From Stutzerimonas azotifigens DSM 17556 (GTDB lineage Bacteria; Pseudomonadota; Gammaproteobacteria; Pseudomonadales; Pseudomonadaceae): a DNA stretch of 64,000 nt. The position numbers were made by a program, and so were the translations under genes. The notes under the pieces were generated by a model, which ran no database searches, was not told where the DNA came from, and worked only from the letters and a program-made list of their open reading frames with translations. The DNA lies in contig NZ_KE384413.1 of the NCBI RefSeq assembly GCF_000425625.1, positions 68,205 through 132,204 of the forward strand, read 5' to 3'. Within the stretch, counting starts at the first letter, position 1. Every line of letters starts with the position of its first letter. Positions 43,220-55,857 of this stretch are shown piece after piece.

Positions 43220-43618
43220 TTACGGATGCCTATGCCCCTCGCCGCCGCAGCCTGGTTCCTCATGCGGCAAGCCTGGCCGCAGGCTGCCGGCGAGCCAGGC
43301 TTTCACGGCATGTTCCGGATCGCTTTCGGCGGTGGTCAGCAGCGTCACGCCGCGCTCGCCCAGGCGGCGCACCACACCGTCGCCGGCACTGGCGGCGATC
43401 GCCACGTCCACCGCGTGCAGCGGATGGCGTTCGGGCCGGGTGCTGACGTGCCATTCGTGCAGGCAGGCCTGCTCGTCCAGCGCCAGGCGATAGACCGACT
43501 CCGGCGCCTCGCCGGGCCAGATGTCGTACACCTGCCAGTGGTGTGCCCGGCCGGCATGGCCGGCGACCTTGCCGTGGCGGTCGATGGCCACGGCGACCAG
43601 CCTGCGCATGCCGCTCAT
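43220..43618 (-). CDS. NifX/NifB C-terminal-like domain protein
   Basis: A 132-aa protein of the dinitrogenase iron-molybdenum cofactor family (NifX, NafY core, NifB tail). It starts MSGMRRLVAVAIDRHGKVAG, followed by HAGRAHHWQVYDIW in place of the HFGSC motif, and VAIAASAGDGVVRRLGERG with LLTTAESDPEHAVKAWLAG. The start overlaps the nafY stop (ATGA), so the two are coupled. The frame upstream is a shadow of nafY. It may carry FeMo-co or NifB-co. Confidence 0.8.
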   Translation of the reverse strand: MSGMRRLVAVAIDRHGKVAGHAGRAHHWQVYDIWPGEAPESVYRLALDEQACLHEWHVSTRPERHPLHAVDVAIAASAGDGVVRRLGERGVTLLTTAESDPEHAVKAWLAGSLRPGLPHEEPGCGGEGHRHP

Positions 43619-44346
43619 GCCCAGGCCACCTCGTCGTCGGAGCGGTCGAAGCGCACCCGCTGTTCCGCGCCCACGCCCAGCAGCTTGGCCAGCCACGGCG
43701 GCGGGTTGCCGGCCATGACGGTCTGCAGGTCGGCGAGGATCCGCCGTGCCTCGCCGCCGGCTTTCTTGATCGGATACAGGCCGGACCTGACCACCTTGGC
43801 CGCCGCCGGGCCGCCGATGGAGACCACGTAGAGCACCTGGCAGTCGCCGATCAGCTCGGCCCGCGCGCCGTTGCGATCCTCGGCGAATTCGGTTTCCAGC
43901 GCCGAGCGCACGTCCACCAGCGCCAGGCTGTCGACGCCGACCTGGTAGACCAGGAAGCGCAGGCAGGAGCCGAAGTGGCCGTCCAGGCGCTCGCCATTGT
44001 TGGAGGCGATGGCCACCCGGATCGAGCCCTCCGGCACGCCATCCAGGGCCTCCGGTTGCGGCAGCTCGTCGCCGACCCCCTCGCCCCAGAGGATGCGCAC
44101 CGCCTCCTTCAGCGCCGGCAGGCCGATGCCGATGTCCTCGCCATCCTCCTCGCCGTCGGCGCTGGCGAAGGCGGTCTTGAGGTCGGTGACGGTCACGCGC
44201 TGCAGGCTCTCTTCGTCCAGTTCGCCGTCGATCCGCTGATGCAGGATCTCCAGCAAACGCCCGACGCCCACCTCGGGCAATGCCCGGGCGGCCAGGGCGA
44301 TGCGCAATGCGGTTTCACGGTTCATGCTCGGGGGCTGGTTGTCCAT
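43615..44346 (-). CDS. nafY: NafY, FeMo-co-binding gamma protein
   Basis: A 243-aa protein that binds FeMo-co and apo-NifDK. Helical N-terminal domain (MNRETALRIALAARALPEVG), acidic linker, then the core domain with SIRVAIASNNGERLDGHFG, SCLRFLVYQ, and SIGGPAAAKVVRSGLYPIKK; the FeMo-co His of the HFGSC motif is present. Start 44346 follows GAGGAG with good spacing; a Met 11 codons upstream is not supported. Near the end of the rnf operon, as in Azotobacter. Confidence 0.93.
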   Translation of the reverse strand: MDNQPPSMNRETALRIALAARALPEVGVGRLLEILHQRIDGELDEESLQRVTVTDLKTAFASADGEEDGEDIGIGLPALKEAVRILWGEGVGDELPQPEALDGVPEGSIRVAIASNNGERLDGHFGSCLRFLVYQVGVDSLALVDVRSALETEFAEDRNGARAELIGDCQVLYVVSIGGPAAAKVVRSGLYPIKKAGGEARRILADLQTVMAGNPPPWLAKLLGVGAEQRVRFDRSDDEVAWA

Positions 44347-44399
44347 CGGTCGCTCCTCTCTCGGCTGTTCTCTCATCACGGTGGTTGTCTGCGACGCTC

Positions 44400-44660
44400 T
44401 CAGTCGTCGTCATCGTCGTCTTCGTCCAGCACGCGCGTGATGCGCTGGTAGATCTCCACCCGATCGCCCTCCTTCAGCGGGCTGTCGAGCCTGACGAACT
44501 TGCCGTAGACACCGACCTTCTGCCGGTTCAGGTCGATGTCCGGGCAGTAGCGCAGCAGGCCGGACCGCTCGATGGCCTGGGCCACGCTGCAGCCCTCCTC
44601 CACGCGGCAATCGAGCAGCAACGGTTGCCGGGGGGCGGCGTATACAACGGAAATCTTCAT
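44400..44660 (-). CDS. rnfH: RnfH
   Basis: An 86-aa ubiquitin-like-fold protein, [20 protein letters not shown], with [20 protein letters not shown] and an acidic DDDDDD tail. RnfH accompanies nif-linked rnf operons and helps NifH cluster assembly in A. vinelandii; exact activity unknown. 25 bases after rnfE. Confidence 0.93.
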   Translation of the reverse strand: MKISVVYAAPRQPLLLDCRVEEGCSVAQAIERSGLLRYCPDIDLNRQKVGVYGKFVRLDSPLKEGDRVEIYQRITRVLDEDDDDDD

Positions 44661-44685
44661 GGCGCGCTTCGCTCCTCGGCCGGGT

Positions 44686-45405
44686 TCACTGCAACACCAC
44701 CAGTTCGCCGTGGGTCCTGATCCGTCGCTCGGCGCGGCGGCGATCGACCACCCGCTTGAACGCCAGCACGAAGCCGAGAACGATGAACGCCCCCGGCGGC
44801 AGGATCGCCAGCAGGATGCCCTGGAAGCCCGGCAGCACGGTTGTCTCCAGCCAGCGGAAGTGCTCGCCGAGCAGCAGCGAGGCCTGGGCGAACAGCGTGC
44901 CGCTGCCGAGGATCTCGCGGATCCCGCCGATCACCACCAGCACCCAGGTGAAACCGATGCCCATGCCGGCGCCGTCGAGGATCGAGGGGATCACCGGGTT
45001 GCGGCTGCTGAAGGACTCGGCCCGGCCGAGCACCGCGCAGTTGGTCACGATCAATGCGATGAACAGCCCCAGCACCTTGTACAGCTCGTGCATCCAGGCG
45101 TTCATTGCCATGTCGATGAGGGTCACCACACCGGCGATGATGCCGATCATCAGCGGGTTGCGGACCGCCGGCGAGATGCTGTGGCGCAGCGCCGAGACGA
45201 TCGCGTTGGTGATCATCAGCACCAGGGTGGTGGCCAGGCCCATGCCCAGGCCGTTGGTGGCGGTGGTGGTGACCGCCAGCGCCGGGCATAGCGCGAGCAT
45301 CTGCACCAGGGCGACGTTGTAGTCCCACAGCGCCGAGCTGAAGTAGCTGAACAGCCCCTTGGGCTTGGGCGCTGCGGCGTCTGGCGATCCGCAATGGCTG
45401 CTCAT
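44686..45405 (-). CDS. rnfE: Rnf complex subunit RnfE
   Basis: A 239-aa inner-membrane protein with about six helices and the RnfA/RnfE motif [19 protein letters not shown] and [15 protein letters not shown], each with a Cys that lines a membrane Fe-S site in Rnf/Nqr structures. Start overlaps the rnfG stop by 4 bases. Rnf uses ion gradient to push electrons from NADH to ferredoxin or flavodoxin for nitrogenase. Confidence 0.95.
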   Translation of the reverse strand: MSSHCGSPDAAAPKPKGLFSYFSSALWDYNVALVQMLALCPALAVTTTATNGLGMGLATTLVLMITNAIVSALRHSISPAVRNPLMIGIIAGVVTLIDMAMNAWMHELYKVLGLFIALIVTNCAVLGRAESFSSRNPVIPSILDGAGMGIGFTWVLVVIGGIREILGSGTLFAQASLLLGEHFRWLETTVLPGFQGILLAILPPGAFIVLGFVLAFKRVVDRRRAERRIRTHGELVVLQ

Positions 45406-46037
45406 GGCCGGGTCTCCTCACTGGATTGGCGGGCCTGGAACTCGAGCGCCTGGAGCACGCCCCTGACGATGGCCCGCGGGGTGATGGTGGCTCCGGCGAA
45501 CTGGTCGAACTGGCCGCCGTCCTTCTTCACCGCCCACCGTTCCAGTGGCGTGTTGGCCAGCGACAGGCCGTCGAAGCCCTTGATCCAGTCGCTGCGGGTG
45601 ACTTCGATCTTGTCCGCCAGGCCGGGGGTTTCCTTGTGGTCGAGCACCCGCACGCCGAGGATACGGCCCTCGGTATCGATGGCGATGAGCTGGACGATCG
45701 GGCCGCCGTAGCCGACGGTGCTGACCTGGAAGGCAGTCGCCGTCAGCCGCCCCCCGCGCCGCGCCGGATACAGCTCGAGCGTGCCGAGCTCGGCGTCCTC
45801 GACCTCGAAGGCATCGGCCAGTGGATTGTTGTCGTAGAGCGACGACGGCAGGACTTGGCGCAGCACGGCCAGGCGGTCCTGTATCCGCGCCTCGGCGATC
45901 CGCTGCCGGGTCGCCTGGTCGCCGAGCAGCAGCGCCAGCGCCACCAGCGCGCAGACCAGCCCCAGCGACAGCGCCTGGTACGACACCCGCTCGCGCCAGC
46001 CGGGCCTGACGAGCGTTTCCTCGATCGGCTCGCTCAT
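45402..46037 (-). CDS. rnfG: Rnf complex subunit RnfG (FMN-binding)
   Basis: A 211-aa periplasmic-facing subunit with one N-terminal transmembrane helix ([18 protein letters not shown]). Covalent FMN attaches to the Thr in [13 protein letters not shown], the flavinylation motif. The start 46037 overlaps the rnfD stop by 4 bases (ATGA). Confidence 0.94.
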   Translation of the reverse strand: MSEPIEETLVRPGWRERVSYQALSLGLVCALVALALLLGDQATRQRIAEARIQDRLAVLRQVLPSSLYDNNPLADAFEVEDAELGTLELYPARRGGRLTATAFQVSTVGYGGPIVQLIAIDTEGRILGVRVLDHKETPGLADKIEVTRSDWIKGFDGLSLANTPLERWAVKKDGGQFDQFAGATITPRAIVRGVLQALEFQARQSSEETRP

Positions 46038-47134
46038 ACCTTGTCCACCTCCTTCACCTGGCTGGTCCACTTCGCCGCCACCAGCGGCTTGCCGCGCGCG
46101 TTGCGGCCATAGGCGCGCGGCCGGCAAAGCCGGTCGATCAGCGGCACCAGGGCGTTCATGAACAGCACCGCGAAGGCCACCGCCTCGGGAAAGCTGCCCC
46201 AGCTGCGAATGATGAAGATCAGCCCGCCGCAGGCGGCACCGAAGATCAGCCGCCCGCTGCGGCTGATCGGCGAAGTTACCGGGTCGGTGGCGATGAACAG
46301 CGCCCCCAGCAGCAAGCCGCCCGAGGTCAGGTGGAACAGCCCGCCGCCGTGCACCTGCGGGTTGATCTGGTGCGCCAGGGCCGCCAGCGCCGCCACTGTC
46401 AGCAGCATGCCCAGCGGGATTTCCCAGTGGATGATGCGCAACGCCAGCAGCCAGAGCCCGCCGAGCAGGATCAGCAGCTCCGAGGTCTCGCCGAGGCTAC
46501 CGCCGCTGTAGCCTAGAAAGGCCGGCAGCAGGGCGAAATGCTCGGCGAGGATCTGGGGCGCGCCGTGCCCCAGCGTCAGTTCGGTCTGCAGTTGGCCCAG
46601 CGCGGTGGCGCCGCTCAGGCCATCGGCCAGCGTCCCGCCGGCGAAGGTGATGCGCAGGCCTTCGAGCCAGCCGGGCGCGCCCTCCGCCCCCAGCGGCAGG
46701 GGCAGGGCCCAGGTGGTCATCTGCAGCGGAAAGGCGATCAGCAGCGCCACCCGCGCCAGCATCGCCGGGTTGAAGACGTTCTGGCCGACGCCGCCGTACA
46801 GCTGCTTGCCGATGCCGATGGCGAAGACGCTGCCGCCCACGGCGATCCACCAGGGCGCCCAGGGTGGCAGCGTCAGCGCCAGCAGCCAGCCGCTGAGCAG
46901 CGCGCTGCCGTCCAGCAGGCGGCGCAGCGGCCGGCCGAGCAGGTACAGGCAGACGGCCTCGCAGGCCACGGCGCTGGCGCAGGTCAGCAGCCACAGGTTG
47001 ATCGCCGGCCAGCCGAACAGGTACAGGCCCCAGGCCGTCGCCGGCAGCAGGGCCAGGCAGACGTGCAGCATGATGCGGTCGACCGAGGAACGATCGTGGG
47101 CGAAGGGCCCCGCCGCGATGCCTTGGGCGCTCAT
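46034..47134 (-). CDS. rnfD: Rnf complex subunit RnfD
   Basis: A 366-aa polytopic membrane protein with about nine helices; QNVFNPAMLARVALL and LSGATALGQL (FMN-Thr motif) match NqrB/RnfD. Start 47134 (MSAQGIAAGPFAHDRSS) overlaps the rnfC stop by 4 bases; the long upstream frame is a shadow of rnfC. Central ion-translocating subunit. Confidence 0.94.
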   Translation of the reverse strand: MSAQGIAAGPFAHDRSSVDRIMLHVCLALLPATAWGLYLFGWPAINLWLLTCASAVACEAVCLYLLGRPLRRLLDGSALLSGWLLALTLPPWAPWWIAVGGSVFAIGIGKQLYGGVGQNVFNPAMLARVALLIAFPLQMTTWALPLPLGAEGAPGWLEGLRITFAGGTLADGLSGATALGQLQTELTLGHGAPQILAEHFALLPAFLGYSGGSLGETSELLILLGGLWLLALRIIHWEIPLGMLLTVAALAALAHQINPQVHGGGLFHLTSGGLLLGALFIATDPVTSPISRSGRLIFGAACGGLIFIIRSWGSFPEAVAFAVLFMNALVPLIDRLCRPRAYGRNARGKPLVAAKWTSQVKEVDKV

Positions 47135-48591
47135 GGCGACACCTCGCCGGCCGGGGCCGTCGCCTTGCGCTTCTTCGCCGCCTTGGCGGCCGCCCTGGCT
47201 GCCTCTTCCTCGGCCAGGCGTGCCGCGCGCGCCTCGCTGAGCCGCTTGATGTAGTCGTTCTTGCGCGCAGCGCTGCGGCGCTCGTCCTGCTGGCCGACGG
47301 CGTACTGGAAGTACTGCACCAGCGGGATGTGCGAGGGGCAGACGTAGGAACAGCAGCCGCACAGGATGCAGTCGCGCAAGCCGTACTCGCTGGCGCCGTC
47401 GAGGTCGTCGACGCGGGTGCGAGCCGCCATCTCCAGCGGCGCCAGGCCCATCGGGCAGGCATCCACGCAGCGCGAACAGCGGATGCAGGGCGCGCTCTCG
47501 CGCTGCGGCACTTCGTGGCGGTCGAGCGCCAGCAGTCCGGTGGCGCCCTTGATTACCGGCACCCGGGTCGAGGGCAGCACCACGCCCATCATCGGCCCGC
47601 CGAGCAGCAGCTGCCGCGGCTCGCGCAGCAACCCGCCGCAGCTGTCGAACAGCGCCTGCACCGGCGTGCCGATCAGGGTCTCGACGTTGCGCGGGTTGCC
47701 TACACAGCCGCCGGCCACCGTCACCACCCGCGAGATCAGCGGCCGCCCGTGGCGCAGCGCCTGCTGGATGGCGTACACCGTGCCGGCGTTGTGCACCAGC
47801 ACGCCCACGTCGGTGCTGCGCCCGCCGGCCGGCACCTCGCGGCCGGTGACCTGGCAGATCAGTTGCTTGGCCGAGCCCATCGGGTAGAGCGCCGGCACCG
47901 CCACCACTTCGATGGCGCCGTAGGGCTCGCTGGCCGCGCGCATGGCCGCCAGCGCCGCCGGCTTGTTGTCCTCGATGGCGATGACGATGCTGTAGGCGCG
48001 CAGGATGTGCTGGATCAGCCGCGCACCGTCGACCACCGCCTCGGCGCGCTCGCGCATCAGCCGGTCGTCGCAGCTCAGGTAGGGCTCGCACTCGCTGCCG
48101 TTGACCAGCACCGTCTTGATCTCGTGCTTCGCGCCCTGCCTGAGCTTCACCGCGGCCGGGAAGATCGCCCCGCCGAGCCCCACCACGCCGGCCTCGGCGA
48201 CGCGGTTGGCAAGCCGCAGCGGGTCTTCGGCGAAGGGGTCGGCCGGCACATCCAGGTCGACCCAGCGATCCTCGCCATCGCACTCGAGAACCATGCCGTT
48301 GGCCTGGAGCCCCGACGGGTGCGGCGCCTCGATCGGCCCGATCGCGATGATGCGCCCGGAACTCGGCGCATGGATCGGCGCCGAGAGTTCGGTCGGCGAG
48401 CCGGCCAGCAGCTGGCCCTTGAGCACCCGCGCGCCCTCCCTCACCAGCGGCAACGCCTCGGCCCCGGCGTGCTGGCGCAACGGCAGGTACAGGCGCGGCG
48501 GCAGCGGCTGCGCGGCGATGCCGAGGGCGGCCGAGCGGTCCTTGTGGGCGGCGGGATGGATGCCGCCACGGATGTGCGCGAGGTTGAACAT
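47131..48591 (-). CDS. rnfC: Rnf complex subunit RnfC
   Basis: A 486-aa peripheral subunit with NADH/FMN site in VLVNGSECEPYLSCDDRLM and VGLGGAIFPAAVKL, then two 4Fe-4S motifs CIRCSRCVDACP and CILCGCCSYVCP. The Ala/Lys-rich C-terminal tail (EARAARLAEEEAARAAAKAA) is typical of RnfC. Start 48591 (MFNLAHIRGGIHPAAHKD) is canonical; 14 bases after rnfB. Confidence 0.94.
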   Translation of the reverse strand: MFNLAHIRGGIHPAAHKDRSAALGIAAQPLPPRLYLPLRQHAGAEALPLVREGARVLKGQLLAGSPTELSAPIHAPSSGRIIAIGPIEAPHPSGLQANGMVLECDGEDRWVDLDVPADPFAEDPLRLANRVAEAGVVGLGGAIFPAAVKLRQGAKHEIKTVLVNGSECEPYLSCDDRLMRERAEAVVDGARLIQHILRAYSIVIAIEDNKPAALAAMRAASEPYGAIEVVAVPALYPMGSAKQLICQVTGREVPAGGRSTDVGVLVHNAGTVYAIQQALRHGRPLISRVVTVAGGCVGNPRNVETLIGTPVQALFDSCGGLLREPRQLLLGGPMMGVVLPSTRVPVIKGATGLLALDRHEVPQRESAPCIRCSRCVDACPMGLAPLEMAARTRVDDLDGASEYGLRDCILCGCCSYVCPSHIPLVQYFQYAVGQQDERRSAARKNDYIKRLSEARAARLAEEEAARAAAKAAKKRKATAPAGEVSP

Positions 48592-48605
48592 GATCGGCTC
48601 CCGAA

Positions 48606-49130
48606 TCAGGCGGCCTGGGGCTTGGCCCAGCGCCAGTGGTCCAGCGTCGGCGCCTGCGGCGCCAGGGCGATGCAGTCTTCCGGGCAGGCCTCCAGGCACT
48701 TGCCGCAGCCGGTGCAGGCGTTGCTCAGCACACAGTGGATCTGCCCGCTGGCGCCGACGATGGCGTCGGTCGGGCAGGCGCGGTAGCAGCGCATGCAGCC
48801 GGTGCACTCGGCCGCCTCGATGCGCGCCAGCACCGGCGCGGCGATGGCGCCGGCATCCAGCGGCACGCCCAGCAGCTCGGCCAGGCGCTCGGCCAGCGCC
48901 ACGCCGCCGGGCGGGCAACAGGTGACCGCCGCACGCCCCTCGACCAGGGCGCTGGCCGCCGCGCTGCAACCCGGATAGCCACACTGCCCGCACTGGCTGC
49001 CGGGCATCAGCGCCTCGATTTCCTTGATCAGCGGGTTCTCCTCCGAGACCGCCAGGTAGCGCGCCGCCAACCCGAGGCCGCCGCCCAGCAGCAGGCCCAT
49101 CAGTGCGAGAACCAGAATTGCGCCCAACAT
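48606..49130 (-). CDS. rnfB: Rnf complex subunit RnfB
   Basis: A 174-aa ferredoxin-like subunit: one N-terminal membrane helix, the 4Fe-4S FeS domain CGQCGYPGCSAAASAL with a further Cys near residue 70, and two ferredoxin motifs CTGCMRCYRACP and CTGCGKCLEACP. Accepts electrons at the cytoplasmic face and passes them on to nitrogenase donors. Confidence 0.95.
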   Translation of the reverse strand: MLGAILVLALMGLLLGGGLGLAARYLAVSEENPLIKEIEALMPGSQCGQCGYPGCSAAASALVEGRAAVTCCPPGGVALAERLAELLGVPLDAGAIAAPVLARIEAAECTGCMRCYRACPTDAIVGASGQIHCVLSNACTGCGKCLEACPEDCIALAPQAPTLDHWRWAKPQAA

Positions 49131-49166
49131 CGTTCCTCCTTCGCCAGCCTCGCCGGCCGCATGCGT

Positions 49167-49739
49167 TCAGATCAGACCGGCGAAGCCCATGAAGGCCATC
49201 GCCAGCAACCCGGCGGTGACGAAAGCGATGGGCGCGCCGGCGAAGGCCGCCGGCACGCTGGCCAGCGCCAGCCGCTCGCGCAGGCCGGCGAAGATCACCA
49301 TCACCAGGGCGAAGCCCAGCGCCGAGCCCAGCCCGAACAACCCCGCCTCGGCCAGCCCGTGGCCTTCGCGGGCGCTGATCAGCGGCACGCCCAGCACCGC
49401 GCAGTTGGTGGTGATCAGCGGCAGGTAGATGCCCAGCGAGCGGTACAGCGGCGGGCTGGCCTTACGGATGATCATCTCCAGCAGTTGCACCAGCCCGGCG
49501 ATGACCAGGATGTAGGACAGGATGCGCAGGAAGCCGATGCCCAGCGGCAACAGCACGTAGTGCTCCAGCAGCCAGCTGCTGAGGCCGCCGAGGGTCATCA
49601 CCAGGGTCGTCGCCAGGCCCATGCCCAGCGAGGGGTCGAGCTTGCCGGACACCCCCATGAACGGACACAGGCCGAGGAAGTGGACCAGCACCACGTTGTT
49701 GACCAGCACGGTACCGATCAGAAACAGCGCATATTCCAT
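49167..49739 (-). CDS. rnfA: Rnf complex subunit RnfA
   Basis: A 190-aa membrane protein with six helices, first gene of the rnf operon. Motifs [16 protein letters not shown] and [16 protein letters not shown] carry the two cysteines for the membrane [2Fe-2S] site. Driven by a NifA/sigma-54 promoter in the gap shared with nifL. Confidence 0.95.
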   Translation of the reverse strand: MEYALFLIGTVLVNNVVLVHFLGLCPFMGVSGKLDPSLGMGLATTLVMTLGGLSSWLLEHYVLLPLGIGFLRILSYILVIAGLVQLLEMIIRKASPPLYRSLGIYLPLITTNCAVLGVPLISAREGHGLAEAGLFGLGSALGFALVMVIFAGLRERLALASVPAAFAGAPIAFVTAGLLAMAFMGFAGLI

Positions 49740-49804
49740 AACCCCTCCCGGTGTTTTCAGCGGCCTGCACCCTTGTCGGGCAGTGCCGCCTGCCGGAGGG
49801 TTTT

Positions 49805-49820
49805 TGCATCAAGCATGCCA
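49805..49820 (-). promoter_or_regulatory. Sigma-54 promoter of the rnf operon
   Basis: Minus-strand TGGCATGCTTGATGCA, a good -24/-12 element, 66 bases upstream of rnfA. Confidence 0.83.
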
Positions 49821-49893
49821 CGCCCCTGCAGGCGTCCTGCGGTCCCGCGGGAGGCCCGAATTCATTGATGCAGATCAACGAAAGGCGAGATAG

Positions 49894-51711
<1,818 letters not shown>

Positions 51712-51726
51712 CGGGAGGGCCAGCGC

Positions 51727-53292
<1,566 letters not shown>

Positions 53293-53305
53293 GGGGATGG
53301 GCACT

Positions 53306-53692
<387 letters not shown>

Positions 53693-53799
53693 GGGCTTTC
53701 CTCCATGCCGAGGGCTTCTTTCCTCGAAAGTCTGGAAGGATAGCCGCCCTTCCCCTGCCCTTCATCCAGGCACACTCCGCCCGGCGCCAACGGGGTACC

Positions 53800-53995
53800 G
53801 GCCTGCGCCGGTATGACAGCGTAGGGCTTCAGCCCACCAGAGGCCGAAAGTCTGGTCTCCAGGCGCGCTGAAGCGAAGCGTCCGGTCCCATCTCTGGCTT
53901 CGCCCCACCGTAGGAGCGAGCTTGCTCGCGAAGGAACGCAGCGCCGGCGATCGAATCCGTTCGCGACCAAGGTCGCTCCTACATCCAGTGCCGGT
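53800..53995. repeat. REP/REPIN repeats in the VOC-RidA gap
   Basis: Classic Pseudomonas REP pair: GTAGGAGCGAGCTTGCTCGC (53910-53929) facing CGCGACCAAGGTCGCTCCTA (53962-53981), plus GGGCTTCAGCCCACC further left. They fill most of the 335-bp gap; no gene is seen there. Confidence 0.82.
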
Positions 53996-54027
53996 CTCGC
54001 TGCCCACCCTACGCCCACCCGTCGCCA

Positions 54028-54444
54028 TCACCGCTCTCGACCCTCGCCCTCCTCCGGCAGCCTGGCAATCACCTTGATCTCGAACTGGAAGCCGTAGAGC
54101 CAGGTCACCCCGACGGCAGTCACGGTCGGGTGCGGTGCCTCGCCCCAGAACTCGGACACCACCAGGTTCCAGGCCCGCTCGAAGATCGCCTCGGGTTCGA
54201 CCATGAAGACGGTCACGTCGACCACGTCGTCGAAGGTGCAGCCCGCCTCTTTCAGGATCGCGTTCAGGTTCTCGAACGCGCGCCGGACCTGTGTCTCCAG
54301 CTCCGGCTCAGGCGAGCCGTCCTCGCGGCTGCCGACCTGCCCGGACACGAACAGCAAGCCGTTGGCACGGACCGCCGGCGAATAACGATTGAGTTCGTAG
54401 AGCGCCTGGCGCCCGGCTGGGAAGACCACGTCTCGCTTGGCCAT
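54028..54444 (-). CDS. RidA-like (YjgF) protein
   Basis: A 138-aa protein of the RidA/YER057c superfamily: PAVRANGLLFVSGQVGSRED, then AFENLNAILKEAGCTFDDVV and VTVFMVEPEAIFERAW. Archetypal RidA deaminates imines using an Arg in a C-terminal R-x-E-V motif; here that strand reads LYGFQFEIKVIARL without the Arg, so it belongs to a divergent subgroup. Divergent from the LysR gene, which may regulate it. Confidence 0.82.
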   Translation of the reverse strand: MAKRDVVFPAGRQALYELNRYSPAVRANGLLFVSGQVGSREDGSPEPELETQVRRAFENLNAILKEAGCTFDDVVDVTVFMVEPEAIFERAWNLVVSEFWGEAPHPTVTAVGVTWLYGFQFEIKVIARLPEEGEGRER

Positions 54445-54592
54445 GAGAGTCACCTCCAGTGGTGGGCCTTGCCGGCCCGTGTATTGACGATGGAGGGACT
54501 GTAGGCCCGCCTCCTCGCTGGATAAACTCGCAAGCCCAGCCAAGACTGTTTGCAGATTCCAAACAATTGCAAGCCGAAAGACAGGAGCAGCG

Positions 54593-55519
54593 ATGGACCG
54601 TTTCGATGCGATGCAGGCCTTCGCCCGCGTGGTGGAAACCGGCAGCTTCACCAAGGCGGCCGAGACCCTGCACATGAGCAAGACCAGCGTTACCCAGCTG
54701 ATCCAGCAGCTGGAAGCACGGCTGCGCGTCCGCCTGCTCAACCGCACCACGCGCAAGGTCAATGTCACCGCCGACGGCGCCGCCTACTACGAACGCGTGG
54801 TGCGCCTGCTGGCCGACATGGACGACGCCGAGACCAGCCTGTCCAGCGCCTCGGCCGCGCCCAGGGGCCGGCTGCGGGTGGACGTGCCCAGCCCATTCGC
54901 GCGCATGATCCTGGTACCGGCGCTGCCGGCCTTCCACGCGCGCTACCCCGACATCCAGTTCGACATGGGCGTGAGCGACCGCCGGGTCGACCTCATCGGC
55001 GAGAACGTCGACTGCGTGGTGCGCGGCGGGGAAATCACCGACCAGTCGCTGGTGGCCCGCCACGTCGGCGACCTGCGCCTGGGCGTCTACGCCGCGCCGA
55101 GCTACCTGGAACGCGCCGGCACGCCCCGGCATCCGCGCGAGCTGGAAGACACCCACCACCGCATCGTCGGCTTTCTATGGGCGCGCTCCGGCAAGGTCTT
55201 CCCCTACGCCATGCATGGCCACGGCGAACGCGTCGAGGTGCTCGGCCGCTACGTGCTCGCCGTCGATGACGGCAATGCCTACCTCGCCGCGGGCCTCGCC
55301 GGCCTCGGCATCCTCTGGCTGCCGGACTACATGTCCCGCGAGCACCTGGCCCGTGGCGAGCTGGTGCCGCTGTTCAAAGACTGGCAACTCAACCCGATGC
55401 CCATGTACGTGGCCTACCCGCCGAACCGGCACGTCAGCGCCAAGCTGCGGGTGTTTATTGATTGGATTGTTGAGTTGATGGGGGAGCATGCGCCGGTTAT
55501 GGGTCGGCGTGGTTTATGA
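54593..55519 (+). CDS. LysR-family transcriptional regulator
   Basis: A 308-aa regulator with N-terminal winged HTH (FARVVETGSFTKAAETLHMS) and LysR substrate-binding domain with GRLRVDVPSPFARMILVPAL and GENVDCVVRGGEITDQSL. Inducer unknown. The 148-bp gap to the divergent ridA-like gene is the probable operator. The last codons become AT-rich, the first sign of the composition change that follows. Confidence 0.9.
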   Translation: MDRFDAMQAFARVVETGSFTKAAETLHMSKTSVTQLIQQLEARLRVRLLNRTTRKVNVTADGAAYYERVVRLLADMDDAETSLSSASAAPRGRLRVDVPSPFARMILVPALPAFHARYPDIQFDMGVSDRRVDLIGENVDCVVRGGEITDQSLVARHVGDLRLGVYAAPSYLERAGTPRHPRELEDTHHRIVGFLWARSGKVFPYAMHGHGERVEVLGRYVLAVDDGNAYLAAGLAGLGILWLPDYMSREHLARGELVPLFKDWQLNPMPMYVAYPPNRHVSAKLRVFIDWIVELMGEHAPVMGRRGL

Positions 55520-55857
55520 TCAAGCGCCGGGGCAAGGTAAAGGACCTCGTGGTGCTTGATAAAGCTCAGCTTTTGAGTCTGTCATCTCATTATATATCTG
55601 TTGTTAAATTAAGCATTATTGCACTAGCTCATGCCCGAACGATAGCGAGCAAATGAATGCTAAGAACCCCAAAAATCCATACATTCACAAAAGCAGACTT
55701 GCATGCGTTGAGACTTCCTTGCTCGCAAGGGATAGACTTTGCCTGAGCATTTGCATGATCGACGAACACCGCACAAGCAAATCACGTAATGACGATTTAA
55801 TTTTTTTAGATAAGCCATCATTCAACAGCCTCTTATTAATTTTTAATGGAGCTCGCC
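55520..55857. other. AT-rich 338-bp gap, no gene recognised
   Basis: From about 55560 the base composition falls sharply (runs such as CATTATATATCTG and TTTAATTTTTTTAG). One 80-codon open frame (55653-55895, plus) starts here but has no ribosome binding site and runs into the ATPase gene; I do not call it. This gap probably holds the promoter of the ATPase/DUF4276 pair. Confidence 0.6.
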